Shown here: positions 1 to 8,998 of the stretch, piece by piece
Position numbering within the stretch: position 1 is the first letter of the stretch
Layout of the letters: each line of letters begins with the position of its first letter
NCBI RefSeq assembly: GCF_000308455.1
Contig: NZ_BAFP01000096.1
Location: 1 to 64,000, forward strand
Source of the DNA: Nocardia abscessus NBRC 100374
GTDB taxonomy: Bacteria; Actinomycetota; Actinomycetes; Mycobacteriales; Mycobacteriaceae
Length of the DNA: 64,000 nucleotides
Reading direction: 5' to 3'
Notes under the pieces: generated by a model
Databases searched by the model: none
Told to the model about the DNA's origin: nothing
The model's input: the letters and a program-made list of their open reading frames with translations, nothing else
Made by a program: the position numbers and the translations under genes

Positions 1-127
1 CCGCCTCGGAGCCGCCGCCCTTGCCGCGCCGCAACCGCACCACCGGAGCCTTGGAGCGCACCGGCCGGCCCGACGCCGCGCCCTCGCCGGGCGTCTCGTC
101 GAGCCAGCGGCTCCAGTCCTCTCCCAT
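1..127 (-). CDS. Start of an unidentified protein (cut by window edge)
   Basis: The ATG at 127 opens a frame that runs off the left edge with no stop; 42 residues are visible. It begins MGEDWSRWLDE and turns basic and glycine-rich. An AAGGAG motif lies about 10 bases upstream of the ATG, inside the last codons of the preceding gene. The two genes are 14 bases apart on the same strand and are probably co-transcribed. Too little is visible to name a family. Confidence 0.6.
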   Translation of the reverse strand, partial: MGEDWSRWLDETPGEGAASGRPVRSKAPVVRLRRGKGGGSEA

Positions 128-141
128 CGCCTCTGCTCTCC

Positions 142-1110
142 TTATCCGGCCGCGATACCCGTGATCAGGGTGCGCCCGTCGATCACCGCGGTGGTGACCG
201 TCTGCCTGTTGTACGTGGCGGGCACGCCGCCAGGCCGGTACTCGGTCACCTCCACCGAATACCGGTTGTCACCGGCACCCACGATCCGCACGCAATGCGC
301 CGTGCCCACCGGGACCGAGTCGATCCCCCGCTGAATGACCCAGGCCGGCTGCACGTTGGCATCCGGAGCGACGGCCGCGCGGGCCCGTTCCCCGGAACGT
401 TCGACGTAGTACGCGTACTGGAACGACAACACCGCGTCCGGCCCGGATCCCGTGCCGCCTGCCTCCGCGCTGCGCACGACCGTGTCGCTGCGCTCGGTCG
501 GGCAGGCGCCCGCACTGATCGCGCGCGGATCGGTGCCCGCCTGCGCGCTGCCGACGGTGAGTTGCACCGACTCGGACATGTGCGAGTCCCTCGGCAAGGC
601 GGCGCGGTCGGCCACGGAGCGCAGCAGCAACAGCACGCCCACCGCGGCAACGGCGATGACCAGCACCGCCACGACGACGATGATCAGCAGTCGGGCCCGG
701 CGCAGGGCGGGGTGGTCACGGGCGGCTTGCCGCAGCGCACGCGACTCTGCGGGACGTGGCCGGTCCTCGGGCTCGTGTTCGTCGTCGTCGGCCCACGGGA
801 ACGGGACCGGACCGACCGGCCGGGGCGCGACGTAGTCGTCGTCGGGACCGGGCGCGTGGCCGGTCACCACCCAATCCGACCACCCTCCGGTGAATTCGCT
901 GTGCTGGGCGGGCAGATCCGCCGGGACCTCATCGGGTCGGCGCTGCCAGGACTGGTCGTCGTCGCGAATGTAGTCCGGGTAGCGGGAAGGCCCGTCATCG
1001 TCCGCGGGGGCGATGACATTCGGCTCTTCACGCTTGCCTGCCTCCGGCGCGTCGGTCTCCGGCTCCAAAGCGCCGTACCAGCGGGAAAGCTGTTTGTACG
1101 ACTTCAACAT
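142..1110 (-). CDS. Single-pass membrane protein of unknown function
   Basis: 322 residues. The first 140 are acidic and proline-rich (many DDD and PRP stretches) and should be cytoplasmic and disordered. One strong transmembrane helix covers about residues 141-163 (LLIIVVVAVLVIAVAAVGVL), followed by about 155 extracytoplasmic residues. A cytoplasmic disordered tail, one helix and an exported domain is a common plan for uncharacterised actinobacterial envelope proteins. I do not recognise the exported domain, and its few cysteines do not form an obvious motif. It lies immediately upstream of the partial gene at the window edge. A cell-envelope role is inferred from topology only. Confidence 0.7.
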   Translation of the reverse strand: MLKSYKQLSRWYGALEPETDAPEAGKREEPNVIAPADDDGPSRYPDYIRDDDQSWQRRPDEVPADLPAQHSEFTGGWSDWVVTGHAPGPDDDYVAPRPVGPVPFPWADDDEHEPEDRPRPAESRALRQAARDHPALRRARLLIIVVVAVLVIAVAAVGVLLLLRSVADRAALPRDSHMSESVQLTVGSAQAGTDPRAISAGACPTERSDTVVRSAEAGGTGSGPDAVLSFQYAYYVERSGERARAAVAPDANVQPAWVIQRGIDSVPVGTAHCVRIVGAGDNRYSVEVTEYRPGGVPATYNRQTVTTAVIDGRTLITGIAAG

Positions 1111-1167
1111 TCCCCCATTCCCGCAGAGCAGGGCACGCAGTATCGCATCGTCGGACCCTCTCGGCGA

Positions 1168-2808
1168 TCAGTTCGTGGAGAACGGGTAGGCGTTGGGTAT
1201 GCCGGGTCGGTCGGTGGGCGGAATCGATGTCACGCCGCCGGATGAGGCGCCATCGGCTCCTGTCCCGAACGGAAATTGTCCCGTACCGGACGAACTCGAC
1301 GTGGGAGACGCGCCGGAGCCGTCCCCGAAGAATCCGGTGGGCTGCTTCTCCAGCACCCCCCGCGGCTCGGCCTTGCCGCCGAAGGCGTCGGCGACGTCGC
1401 GGGCGACCGCCGCGAACCAGTCGGCGACGAACTGGGTGGGAGCGGCGCCGTTCGCCGAGACGGTCGCGCTGCCGTAGGCGGTGTGGCGCTGAACGGTGTC
1501 CCAGTAGCGCACCCAGGTGGTGGTGTTCAGCAGTTCACTGTTGTCGGTGATGTTCTGCACTACCGCGTCGAACGCCTGGGTGACCAGTCGGACTCCGGTG
1601 GTCGGCGGAATCAGCTGGGGGATGGCGCCGAGCAACTTGGCGCCGAGCAGCAGCAGCGCGGCGGGCGGATTCGCCAGGCCCGCGGTGGCCAGCTCGGAGA
1701 TGTTCGCCGGGTTGATGACCGCCCGAACCACCGTTACCACGGAGTTCAACCCGATCATGCCGACCTTCAACAGTGCCTGCAACGCGCCGGGCAGATTCAG
1801 CGACGTACGCGGGTCCGAGGCGTCGGCCAGGCGCTGGGAGATCGACTTCTGCGGCGAGATCGCCAGCGTGGCCAGCGAATTGCCCTGGACGTCCTCGTTG
1901 ACCACTTGGGTCGCGGTCTTGATCGAGGTGAACGCCAGCGCCTGCGCGATGGACACCAGTGAGGCGATCGGGTCGCCACCGCTGAGCTTGGACTGGCCGA
2001 CCACGTTGGCGACCGCTTTCAGGATCGGCGCGCCGTCCGGGGCGTCGCAGGCCAGATCGCCCGCCGTGCAGAAACTCGCCACCCGGCCGGTGAGCGCTCC
2101 GAAGTTGGCGGCCTTGTCCCGTTCCGGGCCGATGCCTCCGCCGGCGGCGGGCGTCTGTGGCAGGGCGGCGAGCGATCCGAGCCGGTCACCCGAGGTTCCC
2201 GGCGCCGGGTCCGGCGTCGCCTTGCCCGGCGACCCGGGGAACAGCGGCGCGCCTGGATTGCGGGTGGGGTCGCCGAACAGCGCGACGGCAGCGACCTTCT
2301 CGGCGGGCAACACGCCACGGCCCTGGCCGATCTCCTGGGCGAACATCGACGCGACGTGCGCGCCCTGCGAGTAACCGACGACCGCAAAACGGGTGTTCGG
2401 GCAAGTCTCCGCGACGGTTTCGGCCATGCTCCGCAAACGGTCGAGGCCGCCGGTCACCGATTCCGAGTAGGGCGCCGCACCACCGGCAGTCACACCGCCG
2501 AAACCGGATTCGTATGGCACATAGGCCCGGTCGACCAGACCGGCGTCAGGAGCTTTCGCCATCATCGGGCGGAAGACGGTGGAGAGCATGCCGGTATCGG
2601 TGCTGGGCGCCGCGTCCGGCGAGGATTCACCGGTGCCCTGAATTCCCAAGGCGTACAACGCGGGACAGGTCGCGAGGCGAATGTTCGTGGACGGACCGGC
2701 GGGACTCGACGGCTCCGCCGCGGCGACACCTGCGGTCGCCACAACCACGGCGAGTGCTATCAGCATCCCCGAGAGTCTTGCCGTGTATCCAGTCATAGCG
2801 ATCCGCAA
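1168..2808 (-). CDS. Secreted cutinase-family serine esterase with large internal insertion
   Basis: 546 residues. A signal peptide covers about residues 1-31 and ends AGVAAA-EP. The cutinase fold is visible: CPALYALGIQGTGES near residue 49, the nucleophile motif GYSQG (Ser147) and FCTAGDLACD (Asp251). The usual catalytic histidine motif follows the Asp by 10-15 residues in mycobacterial cutinases. Here the best match, RHTAYG (His442), comes about 190 residues later, so a helical Ala/Leu-rich segment is inserted inside the catalytic region. The tail from about 490 is Gly/Ser/Pro-rich. Family members hydrolyse lipid esters outside the cell. The start at 2808 gives a complete signal peptide; an ATG four codons later is also possible. 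Confidence 0.88.
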   Translation of the reverse strand: MRIAMTGYTARLSGMLIALAVVVATAGVAAAEPSSPAGPSTNIRLATCPALYALGIQGTGESSPDAAPSTDTGMLSTVFRPMMAKAPDAGLVDRAYVPYESGFGGVTAGGAAPYSESVTGGLDRLRSMAETVAETCPNTRFAVVGYSQGAHVASMFAQEIGQGRGVLPAEKVAAVALFGDPTRNPGAPLFPGSPGKATPDPAPGTSGDRLGSLAALPQTPAAGGGIGPERDKAANFGALTGRVASFCTAGDLACDAPDGAPILKAVANVVGQSKLSGGDPIASLVSIAQALAFTSIKTATQVVNEDVQGNSLATLAISPQKSISQRLADASDPRTSLNLPGALQALLKVGMIGLNSVVTVVRAVINPANISELATAGLANPPAALLLLGAKLLGAIPQLIPPTTGVRLVTQAFDAVVQNITDNSELLNTTTWVRYWDTVQRHTAYGSATVSANGAAPTQFVADWFAAVARDVADAFGGKAEPRGVLEKQPTGFFGDGSGASPTSSSSGTGQFPFGTGADGASSGGVTSIPPTDRPGIPNAYPFSTN

Positions 2809-3067
2809 TCAAGTCGTCTACCGAAGCTACCTCAACGCCATGAAACGCAATAGACGGTAACAGATTCCGGCTATTACTGCCGCATCGGCGGAAAACTTCC
2901 ATGACACGCCGATATGAACGCGACACACCGCGGCGCGTTCCCGGAATCAGTCCGACAAGTTTCCGACAACCCGGCGCAGATGGCAACCCCGGAACCGATA
3001 CCGCGCACGCGAAACTCGTTGCGTCGACAGTTAATTGATAGCTATCGAACGGCGGCGGAGCCGTCGA

Positions 3068-5476
3068 TCAGGCCGCGGAGGTGACGCGGTAGACGTCGTA
3101 GACGCCCTCCACGTTGCGCACCACGTTCAGCAGGTGCCCCAGGTGCTTCGGATCGCCCATCTCGAAGGTGAACTTGCTGATCGCCACCCGGTCGCCGTGC
3201 GTGGCCACCGACGCGGACAGGATGTTGACCTTCTCGTCGGCCAGCACCTTCGTCACGTCGGACAGCAGCCGCGTGCGATCGAGCGCCTCGATCTGGATGG
3301 CGACCAGGAACACCGAGGACGGCGACGGCGCCCAGGACACCTCGATGATCCGTTCGGCCTGGTCACGCAGCGAACCGGCGTTCGTGCAGTCGGTGCGGTG
3401 CACGCTCACCGCGCCGCCGCGGGTCACGAAGCCCATGATCTCGTCACCGGGCACCGGGGTGCAGCATTTCGCCAGCTTGGCGACGGTGCCAGGGGCGCCG
3501 GGGATGAGCACACCCGCGTCGCCGGTGACCCGCTGCCTGCTCGGCGTCGTCGACGGGGTGGAGCGCTCGGCCAGCTCGTTCTCCACGTCGCCGATGCCGC
3601 CGAGCTGCGCCATCAGCCGCTGCACCACATGGTGCGCGGAGACCTGGTGCTCACCGACGGCGGTGTAGAGCGTGGAGATGTCGGTGTAGTGCAGTTCGTG
3701 GGCGACCGCGGTCATCGCGTCGACGCTCATCAACCGCTGCAGCGGCAGCCCGACGCGGCGGACCTCCTTGGAGATCTGCTCCTTGCCGCTCTCCAGGGCC
3801 TCCTCGCGCCGCTCTTTGGCGAACCACTGGCGAATCTTGGCCTTGGCGCGCGGCGACACCACGAAGTTCTGCCAGTCGCGGCTGGGTCCCGCGTTCTGCG
3901 CCTTGGAGGTGAACACCTCCACGACCTCGCCGTTCTCCAGCTGACGCTCCAGCGCGACCAGGCGCCCGTTCACCCGGGCGCCGATGCAGCGGTGGCCCAC
4001 CTCGGTGTGCACGGCGTAAGCGAAGTCCACCGGCGTCGACTTCTGCGGCAACGTGATGACGTCGCCCTTCGGCGTGAAGACGAAGATCTCCGGCGACTTC
4101 AGGTCGAAGCGCAGCGACTCCAGGAACTCGGCCGGGTCGGCGGCCTCCCGCTGCCAGTCCAGGAGCTGGCGCATCCACGCCATGTCGTCGACCTCGGCGG
4201 TGTCGTTGGAGTGCTTGCCGCGGGTCTCCTTGTAGCGCCAGTGCGCGGCGATGCCGAACTCCGCGGTGCGATGCATGTCCTGGGTGCGGATCTGCACCTC
4301 GAGGGGCTTGCCGTCCGGCCCGACCACGGTGGTGTGCAGCGACTGGTAGACGCCGTAGCGCGGCTGGGCGATGTAGTCCTTGAACCGGCCCGCCATGGGC
4401 TGCCACAGCGAGTGCACCACGCCGACGGCCGCGTAGCAGTCACGCACCTCGTCGCACAGGATGCGGATACCGACCAGGTCGTGGATGTCGTCGAAGTCCT
4501 TACCCTTGACGATCATCTTCTGGTAGATCGACCAGTAATGCTTCGGACGGCCCTCGACGATCGCGTTGATCCGGGAGGCGGCCAGCGTGTTGACTATTTC
4601 GGCCCGCACCCTCGCCAGGTAGGTGTCGCGGGAGGGCGCGCGGTCGGCCACGAGCCGGACGATCTCGTCGTACTTCTTCGGGTGCAGGATCGCGAAGGCG
4701 AGGTCCTCCAGCTCCCACTTCACTGTCGCCATGCCGAGGCGATGGGCAAGGGGCGCAATGACTTCCAGCGTCTCCTTGGCCTTCTTCGCCTGCTTCTCCG
4801 GCGGCAGGAAACGCATGGTGCGCATGTTGTGCAGCCGGTCGGCCACCTTGATCACCAGCACGCGCGGGTCGCGGGCCATCGCGATGATCATCTTGCGGAT
4901 GGTCTCGGCCTCGGCGGCGGCGCCCAGGTTGACCTTGTCCAGCTTGGTGACGCCGTCGACGAGGTGGGCGACCTCGGAGCCGAAGTCCTGGGTCAGCTGC
5001 TCGAGGCTGTAGCCGGTGTCCTCTACCGTGTCGTGCAGGAGCGCGGCCACCAGTGTGGTGGTGTCCATGCCGAGCTCGGCGAGGATGTTGGCCACCGCGA
5101 GCGGATGGGTGATGTAGGGATCGCCGGATTTGCGGAACTGATGCTTGTGCCGGTCGTCGGCCACGTCGAAGGCGCGCTGCAGCAGCGTCAGGTTCGCCTT
5201 CGGGTACAACTCGCGATGCACGGTGGCCAGCGGTTCGAGCACCGGCTTGACCGCCGCGATACCGCGCTGCCCCGTCATGCGGCGGGCCAGGCGCGCACGC
5301 ACCCGGCGTGAGGCCGAGGTCGGGACGGCGGAGGAGGTGCCCGGCTGACGCGGAGGCGTCGCGTTCGCCGGCGCCGGCGGTTTCGCGACCTGCGCGGCGT
5401 CGGTGGCGCCCGCACCGTTCGACTGCGGGCCCGACGTCGATTGCTCGACTTTCGCCTCGCCCAGATGCTGCGTCAT
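3068..5476 (-). CDS. rel: Bifunctional (p)ppGpp synthetase/hydrolase Rel
   Basis: 802 residues, normal for an actinobacterial long RSH protein. In order: a disordered Ala/Pro-rich leader (1-60), the HD hydrolase domain with ALLHDTVED at about 145-153 and ADRLHNMR, the synthetase domain (GRPKHYWSIYQKM, then YQSLHTTV), the TGS domain (about 450-520) and a C-terminal ACT domain ending at YRVTSAA. Both hydrolase and synthetase motifs are intact, so it should both make and degrade the stringent-response alarmone. A GGAGAGG box precedes the ATG by four bases. In mycobacteria rel sits next to apt; here about 9 kb of other genes separates them. Confidence 0.98.
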   Translation of the reverse strand: MTQHLGEAKVEQSTSGPQSNGAGATDAAQVAKPPAPANATPPRQPGTSSAVPTSASRRVRARLARRMTGQRGIAAVKPVLEPLATVHRELYPKANLTLLQRAFDVADDRHKHQFRKSGDPYITHPLAVANILAELGMDTTTLVAALLHDTVEDTGYSLEQLTQDFGSEVAHLVDGVTKLDKVNLGAAAEAETIRKMIIAMARDPRVLVIKVADRLHNMRTMRFLPPEKQAKKAKETLEVIAPLAHRLGMATVKWELEDLAFAILHPKKYDEIVRLVADRAPSRDTYLARVRAEIVNTLAASRINAIVEGRPKHYWSIYQKMIVKGKDFDDIHDLVGIRILCDEVRDCYAAVGVVHSLWQPMAGRFKDYIAQPRYGVYQSLHTTVVGPDGKPLEVQIRTQDMHRTAEFGIAAHWRYKETRGKHSNDTAEVDDMAWMRQLLDWQREAADPAEFLESLRFDLKSPEIFVFTPKGDVITLPQKSTPVDFAYAVHTEVGHRCIGARVNGRLVALERQLENGEVVEVFTSKAQNAGPSRDWQNFVVSPRAKAKIRQWFAKERREEALESGKEQISKEVRRVGLPLQRLMSVDAMTAVAHELHYTDISTLYTAVGEHQVSAHHVVQRLMAQLGGIGDVENELAERSTPSTTPSRQRVTGDAGVLIPGAPGTVAKLAKCCTPVPGDEIMGFVTRGGAVSVHRTDCTNAGSLRDQAERIIEVSWAPSPSSVFLVAIQIEALDRTRLLSDVTKVLADEKVNILSASVATHGDRVAISKFTFEMGDPKHLGHLLNVVRNVEGVYDVYRVTSAA

Positions 5477-5867
5477 GCCACCACCTCTCCGCGCCTCGAT
5501 CGGACCACCCTATCCGACCGGTGCAACCTCCCGGACCACCAACTTTAGTCCGGGCGGAGCACCCACGTCCGCTCAGCGGGCGACGGATGCGCACCAGGGC
5601 CTTCGGACAGGGAACGGGCGCCGAGTCCGGGCGGTTCCGGGCACACCTGGCAACCGTCCCATATCGGACAAACTCGGGCCGTCGCGAACAGCGCCTTCCA
5701 GGGGGCGGGGCAACGAGACCAACAGCCGCACCCGCGACGACCAGCGCTTTTACACCCGATGAGGCGAGGAGATCAGGACCTGCGCCCGCTATCGCCCCCC
5801 GGCACTTGATCGAGGGGCAACCGGGGCACCGGAGCCGACGAGCCTCGGCTCGGTCCCCGCGGCGCGG
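5477..5867. other. Non-coding gap upstream of rel
   Basis: About 390 bases between the start of rel and the end of the phosphoesterase gene. The only open frames are short and proline/arginine-rich, as expected by chance in GC-rich DNA. The rel promoter must lie here, but I see no clear -35/-10 pair or inverted repeat. Confidence 0.5.
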
Positions 5868-6857
5868 TCAGCGAATCGCGGCGGGCTGAGGTTCGGAGAG
5901 CGGCGACGGGGCGGGCACGGGCTCGGGAAGCAGGGAGCGGCCGTCGAGATCGGCGGTAGAAGCGACGTCGAGGAGGTCGAGCACCGTGGGGGTTATGTCG
6001 ACCAGGGTTGCTCGCGTACTGGTGGCGCCGGGCCGGAAGTCGGGGCCGCGAGCGATGACGAAATTGGTCGTCTCGTCGGCCGATTGGCCGCCGTGCCCGC
6101 CTTTCGGCGTGTGACCGTGATCGGCGGTGACCAGCACGGTCCACCGCTCGGCGGGGTGCGCGGCGGCGCGGGCGTCCACGGCGGCGACGATGCGGCCGAC
6201 CAGAGCGTCGATGCGCGTCACGGCGTCCAGATAGGCGCGCGAGGCGCCACCGGCGTCGTGACCGGCGCGGTCCACCTGGTCCAGATGGGTGAAGAGCAGG
6301 TCGGGCGCGAATTTGCCGATCGCGGTCACCACGGCGTCCGTGGTGGCGGCATCGGTGCGCGCCTCATCGAGATCGTCCGGCACGGGCGCGGTGGAGACGA
6401 CCACGTCGGCGCGGGGGCTGCCGCTGCCGGTCATGGTGGCGATCTGGTCCCAGGTCGCGATGGACTGCGTCTTCAGCGCCGGCCGGGCTCGTTCGAGCTG
6501 GGTGAAGACCGTCGGGTACCCCGCGAACGGCGCGGCGGTGAACCGGTTGTTCGTGATGCCGTGTTTGCGATCCCACACCCCGGTCAGCACGGTGGCCCAG
6601 GAGGGACCGGAGACGGTGATGTGCGGGGCGATCGATGAACGGCTCAGCAAGCCCGCACTGCTCAGCCGCAACAGATTCGGCGCCTGCGCCTGCTCGATCT
6701 TGCTGTACATCAGGCCGTCCAAGCCGATCACGACTACTTTGGCCGCCTGTGCCTCTCCCTCGGCGACTCCGGCCGCGCCGGACAGCGGAAGGAATACGGC
6801 CGCCGCGACGGCAACAACTTTCGGCAGCAGTCGCGCTCGGCTCATACCGCGAACCAT
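5868..6857 (-). CDS. Secreted type I phosphodiesterase / alkaline phosphatase-superfamily protein
   Basis: 329 residues. A signal peptide (LLPKVVAVAAAVFLPLSGAAG) covers about residues 8-30. The phosphodiesterase/nucleotide pyrophosphatase core follows: VVVIGLDGLMYSKIE (metal-binding Asp), the nucleophile segment HITVSGPSWATVLTGV, THLDQVDRAGHDAGG and VTADHGHTPKGGHGG with its metal-binding Asp and His residues. All expected metal-binding positions are present, so an active exported phosphoesterase is likely; the substrate cannot be read from sequence. An alternative ATG lies four codons downstream. It is divergent from the metallophosphoesterase at 7118 and shares a 260-base intergenic region with it. 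Confidence 0.85.
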   Translation of the reverse strand: MVRGMSRARLLPKVVAVAAAVFLPLSGAAGVAEGEAQAAKVVVIGLDGLMYSKIEQAQAPNLLRLSSAGLLSRSSIAPHITVSGPSWATVLTGVWDRKHGITNNRFTAAPFAGYPTVFTQLERARPALKTQSIATWDQIATMTGSGSPRADVVVSTAPVPDDLDEARTDAATTDAVVTAIGKFAPDLLFTHLDQVDRAGHDAGGASRAYLDAVTRIDALVGRIVAAVDARAAAHPAERWTVLVTADHGHTPKGGHGGQSADETTNFVIARGPDFRPGATSTRATLVDITPTVLDLLDVASTADLDGRSLLPEPVPAPSPLSEPQPAAIR

Positions 6858-7117
6858 GCGGGACCGACCGAGGCGTGCGATAGCCCGCCGCCGCAGTGTT
6901 CATGGACGTTTCATCGGAGGCCACACTGCCCGTCGCCTCACTGAACACGCCTTGAACAAGGCATAGCCGAAAGCTATATCCGAATTTCACGGTGGGTCGC
7001 GGCCAGGTGAACGCCGAGTTTCCGCCGTGCGACGCGAGCGGCGCGCCCGTGGCGCACCGCCTGTGCCTCGGCATCGTCGCTTGACACGCCCTTCGCCGAT
7101 ATGGATGGCTGGCCGTC

Positions 7118-7873
7118 GTGACCGCAGGATGCATTCGCGTCGCGGCCGTCGGCGACCTCCATATGCGCGCGGCCGTGTCCGGACGTTTTCGTCCCGATTT
7201 CCTCCGCCTGTCCGCGGACGCCGACCTCCTTTTGCTGGCAGGCGATCTCACCGACGGGGGCAGCCGAACGGAAGCGGATCTGCTGTGCGCCGAACTCGCC
7301 GATCTTCCGGTGCCGGTGGTCGCCGTGCTGGGCAATCACGACCACGATCGGAAATCGGGCTACTTGATCGCGGCGCGGCTCACCGCGCTGGGCGTCCACG
7401 TGCTGGACGGCACCGCGATCACCCTCGCTGTCCAGGGAATGCGAGTGGGCGTCGCCGGAGTCATGGGCGGCAGCGGCGGCTTCCCCGGCCATCCCGGCAC
7501 ACCGGAAGAGGGTTCCGCCGAACATCGCGCCCGCATGCGCCGCGGTCCGCTCGACGCCCTACGGCTGCGCCAGGCGCTCGACCTCATCGACTGCGAAACC
7601 CGCATCGCCCTCATGCATTTCGCGCCTGTTCTCGACACGCTGGCCGGTGAACCGCCCAAGATCTACCCCGGACTCGGCTGTCATGATCTGGCCGCGGCGG
7701 TCGACGCGGGCGGGGCGCTGCTCGCCGTCCACGGGCATGCCCACGGCGGAACGGAATTCGGTCGCACCCAGGGTGGTGTGCCGGTGCGGAACGTCTCCTA
7801 CCCGGTGCTCGGGCGCACCTACGCCGTCTACGAGGTCGCTTCGGGCCAGCGCCGTCCGGTCGACATCGGCTGA
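7118..7873 (+). CDS. Calcineurin-like metallophosphoesterase
   Basis: 251 residues from a GTG start. All blocks of the family are visible: AVGDLHMR (DxH), LLAGDLTDGG (GDL), VLGNHDHD (GNHD) and LLAVHGHAHGG (GHxH). These ligands hold a dinuclear metal centre. No signal peptide, so a cytoplasmic phosphodiesterase or phosphatase. The substrate is unknown; relatives act on cyclic nucleotides, nucleic acids or phospholipids. The YnfA-like gene follows 14 bases later and is probably co-transcribed. Confidence 0.88.
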   Translation: MTAGCIRVAAVGDLHMRAAVSGRFRPDFLRLSADADLLLLAGDLTDGGSRTEADLLCAELADLPVPVVAVLGNHDHDRKSGYLIAARLTALGVHVLDGTAITLAVQGMRVGVAGVMGGSGGFPGHPGTPEEGSAEHRARMRRGPLDALRLRQALDLIDCETRIALMHFAPVLDTLAGEPPKIYPGLGCHDLAAAVDAGGALLAVHGHAHGGTEFGRTQGGVPVRNVSYPVLGRTYAVYEVASGQRRPVDIG

Positions 7874-7887
7874 GTACCGTCCCCGCC

Positions 7888-8220
7888 ATGACGGTCGCAC
7901 GCTCACTGCTCCTGTTCGCCCTCGCCGCGCTCGCCGAGATCGGCGGCGCCTGGCTGGTCTGGCAGGGCTGGCGGGAGCAGCGCGGCGTCGTCTGGATCGC
8001 CGCGGGCGTCCTCGCGCTCGGCGCCTACGGCTTCGTCGCCACCTTCCAGCCGGACCCGAACTTCGGGCGCATCCTCGCCGCCTACGGTGGCGTCTTCGTC
8101 GCGGGCTCACTGGCATGGGGCATGCTGGTGGACAAGTTCCGGCCCGACCGCTGGGACTACTTCGGCGCGGCGATCTGCCTCGTCGGCGTCGCCGTCATCA
8201 TGTACGCGCCACGGCGCTGA
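7888..8220 (+). CDS. YnfA/UPF0060-family small membrane protein
   Basis: 110 residues, the standard length of the family. Four hydrophobic helices: about 5-25, 33-50, 63-82 and 90-107. Family features include the N-terminal LAEIGGAWLVWQGWRE and the C-terminal WDYFGAAICLVGVAVIMYAPR. The family belongs to the drug/metabolite transporter superfamily and resembles small multidrug resistance proteins; its transport role is not well established. The ATG lies 14 bases after the phosphoesterase stop. Confidence 0.93.
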   Translation: MTVARSLLLFALAALAEIGGAWLVWQGWREQRGVVWIAAGVLALGAYGFVATFQPDPNFGRILAAYGGVFVAGSLAWGMLVDKFRPDRWDYFGAAICLVGVAVIMYAPRR

Positions 8221-8294
8221 GTCGTCGCCTTCGATCGACGCCGACACCGAACGCGCACCGGTTCACGCCCGGAACGAAACGACGACTGCGGTGA

Positions 8295-8936
8295 CTACGC
8301 CGTTCCCTCCTCCGCGCCGAAGGCCCACACCGCGGCGGGCCGCCCGGTCGCCTTGACGCGACGCCGTTCGCTGGTGCGCGCCAGTCCGGGGACGCCCGCC
8401 AGGGTGCGGTTCAGATTCGCGGCGTCCGGACGGGCTCCGGACAGCGCGGCGGCGGCCGCCACCGCCCTCGTCGCGGGAAACTCCGCGCCGAGGAGGGCAC
8501 GGGTGAACGTCAGGTCCTTCCACAGCAACCGCGTCAGCACACCGCGAGCCACCGCGACGATGCGATCGTGGTCGAACGCCAGCTGCGGCACCTCGTCGAA
8601 CCCGGTCCACCGCGCCGGTCCCTCGTGCGGGCCCACCACCGCCCACATCGCGATCGACAGCGTCGGTCCGCGCGGGTCGCGATTCGGTTCGTCGAAGGTC
8701 ACCAGCTGCCCCACCGGTCCGATGGCGGCCTCCGGCACACCCAACTTGGTGTGCACCGCTCGCCGCGCCGCGACCGCCAGCCGCTCCCCCCGTCCGAGCA
8801 GCACACCGGGCAGGGCCAGCTGCCCTGCGAACGGCTCCAGCGCACGCGGTGCGATCCCGAACCGCACTTCACCGTCCTCGTCCCAGAACCGCAACGCCAC
8901 TACATCCACCGACACAACGGACTGCTCCACGGCCAC
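8295..8936 (-). CDS. NrtR-like regulator: degenerate Nudix domain plus winged helix
   Basis: 213 residues from the GTG at 8936; reading further upstream would run into the PurA-like gene. The N-terminal half is a Nudix fold (VVALRFWDEDGEVRFGI, then LALPGVLLGRGERL), but the Nudix box is broken: where REUxEExGU is expected it reads RRAVHTKLGV, without the metal-binding glutamates. The C-terminal 70 residues end with GRPAAVWAFG, the GRPA-type wing seen in NrtR regulators. NrtR proteins use a dead or weak Nudix domain to sense ADP-ribose-type ligands and a winged helix to bind palindromic DNA. The gene is last in an operon with a PurA-like and a VWA gene, and a palindrome sits in that operon's promoter. 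Confidence 0.75.
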   Translation of the reverse strand: MAVEQSVVSVDVVALRFWDEDGEVRFGIAPRALEPFAGQLALPGVLLGRGERLAVAARRAVHTKLGVPEAAIGPVGQLVTFDEPNRDPRGPTLSIAMWAVVGPHEGPARWTGFDEVPQLAFDHDRIVAVARGVLTRLLWKDLTFTRALLGAEFPATRAVAAAAALSGARPDAANLNRTLAGVPGLARTSERRRVKATGRPAAVWAFGAEEGTA

Positions 8937-8998
8937 CCATCCTGCCCGACCGCCCGCACGGCACGTGGACCGTCTCGCGGTGCGCCACCGCGGACGAT

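Noticed and set aside
3035..5311. Long plus-strand open frame opposite rel
   Set aside because: It is the codon-position shadow of rel: Arg/His/Val/Leu-rich with no domain, while the minus strand encodes a full Rel protein.
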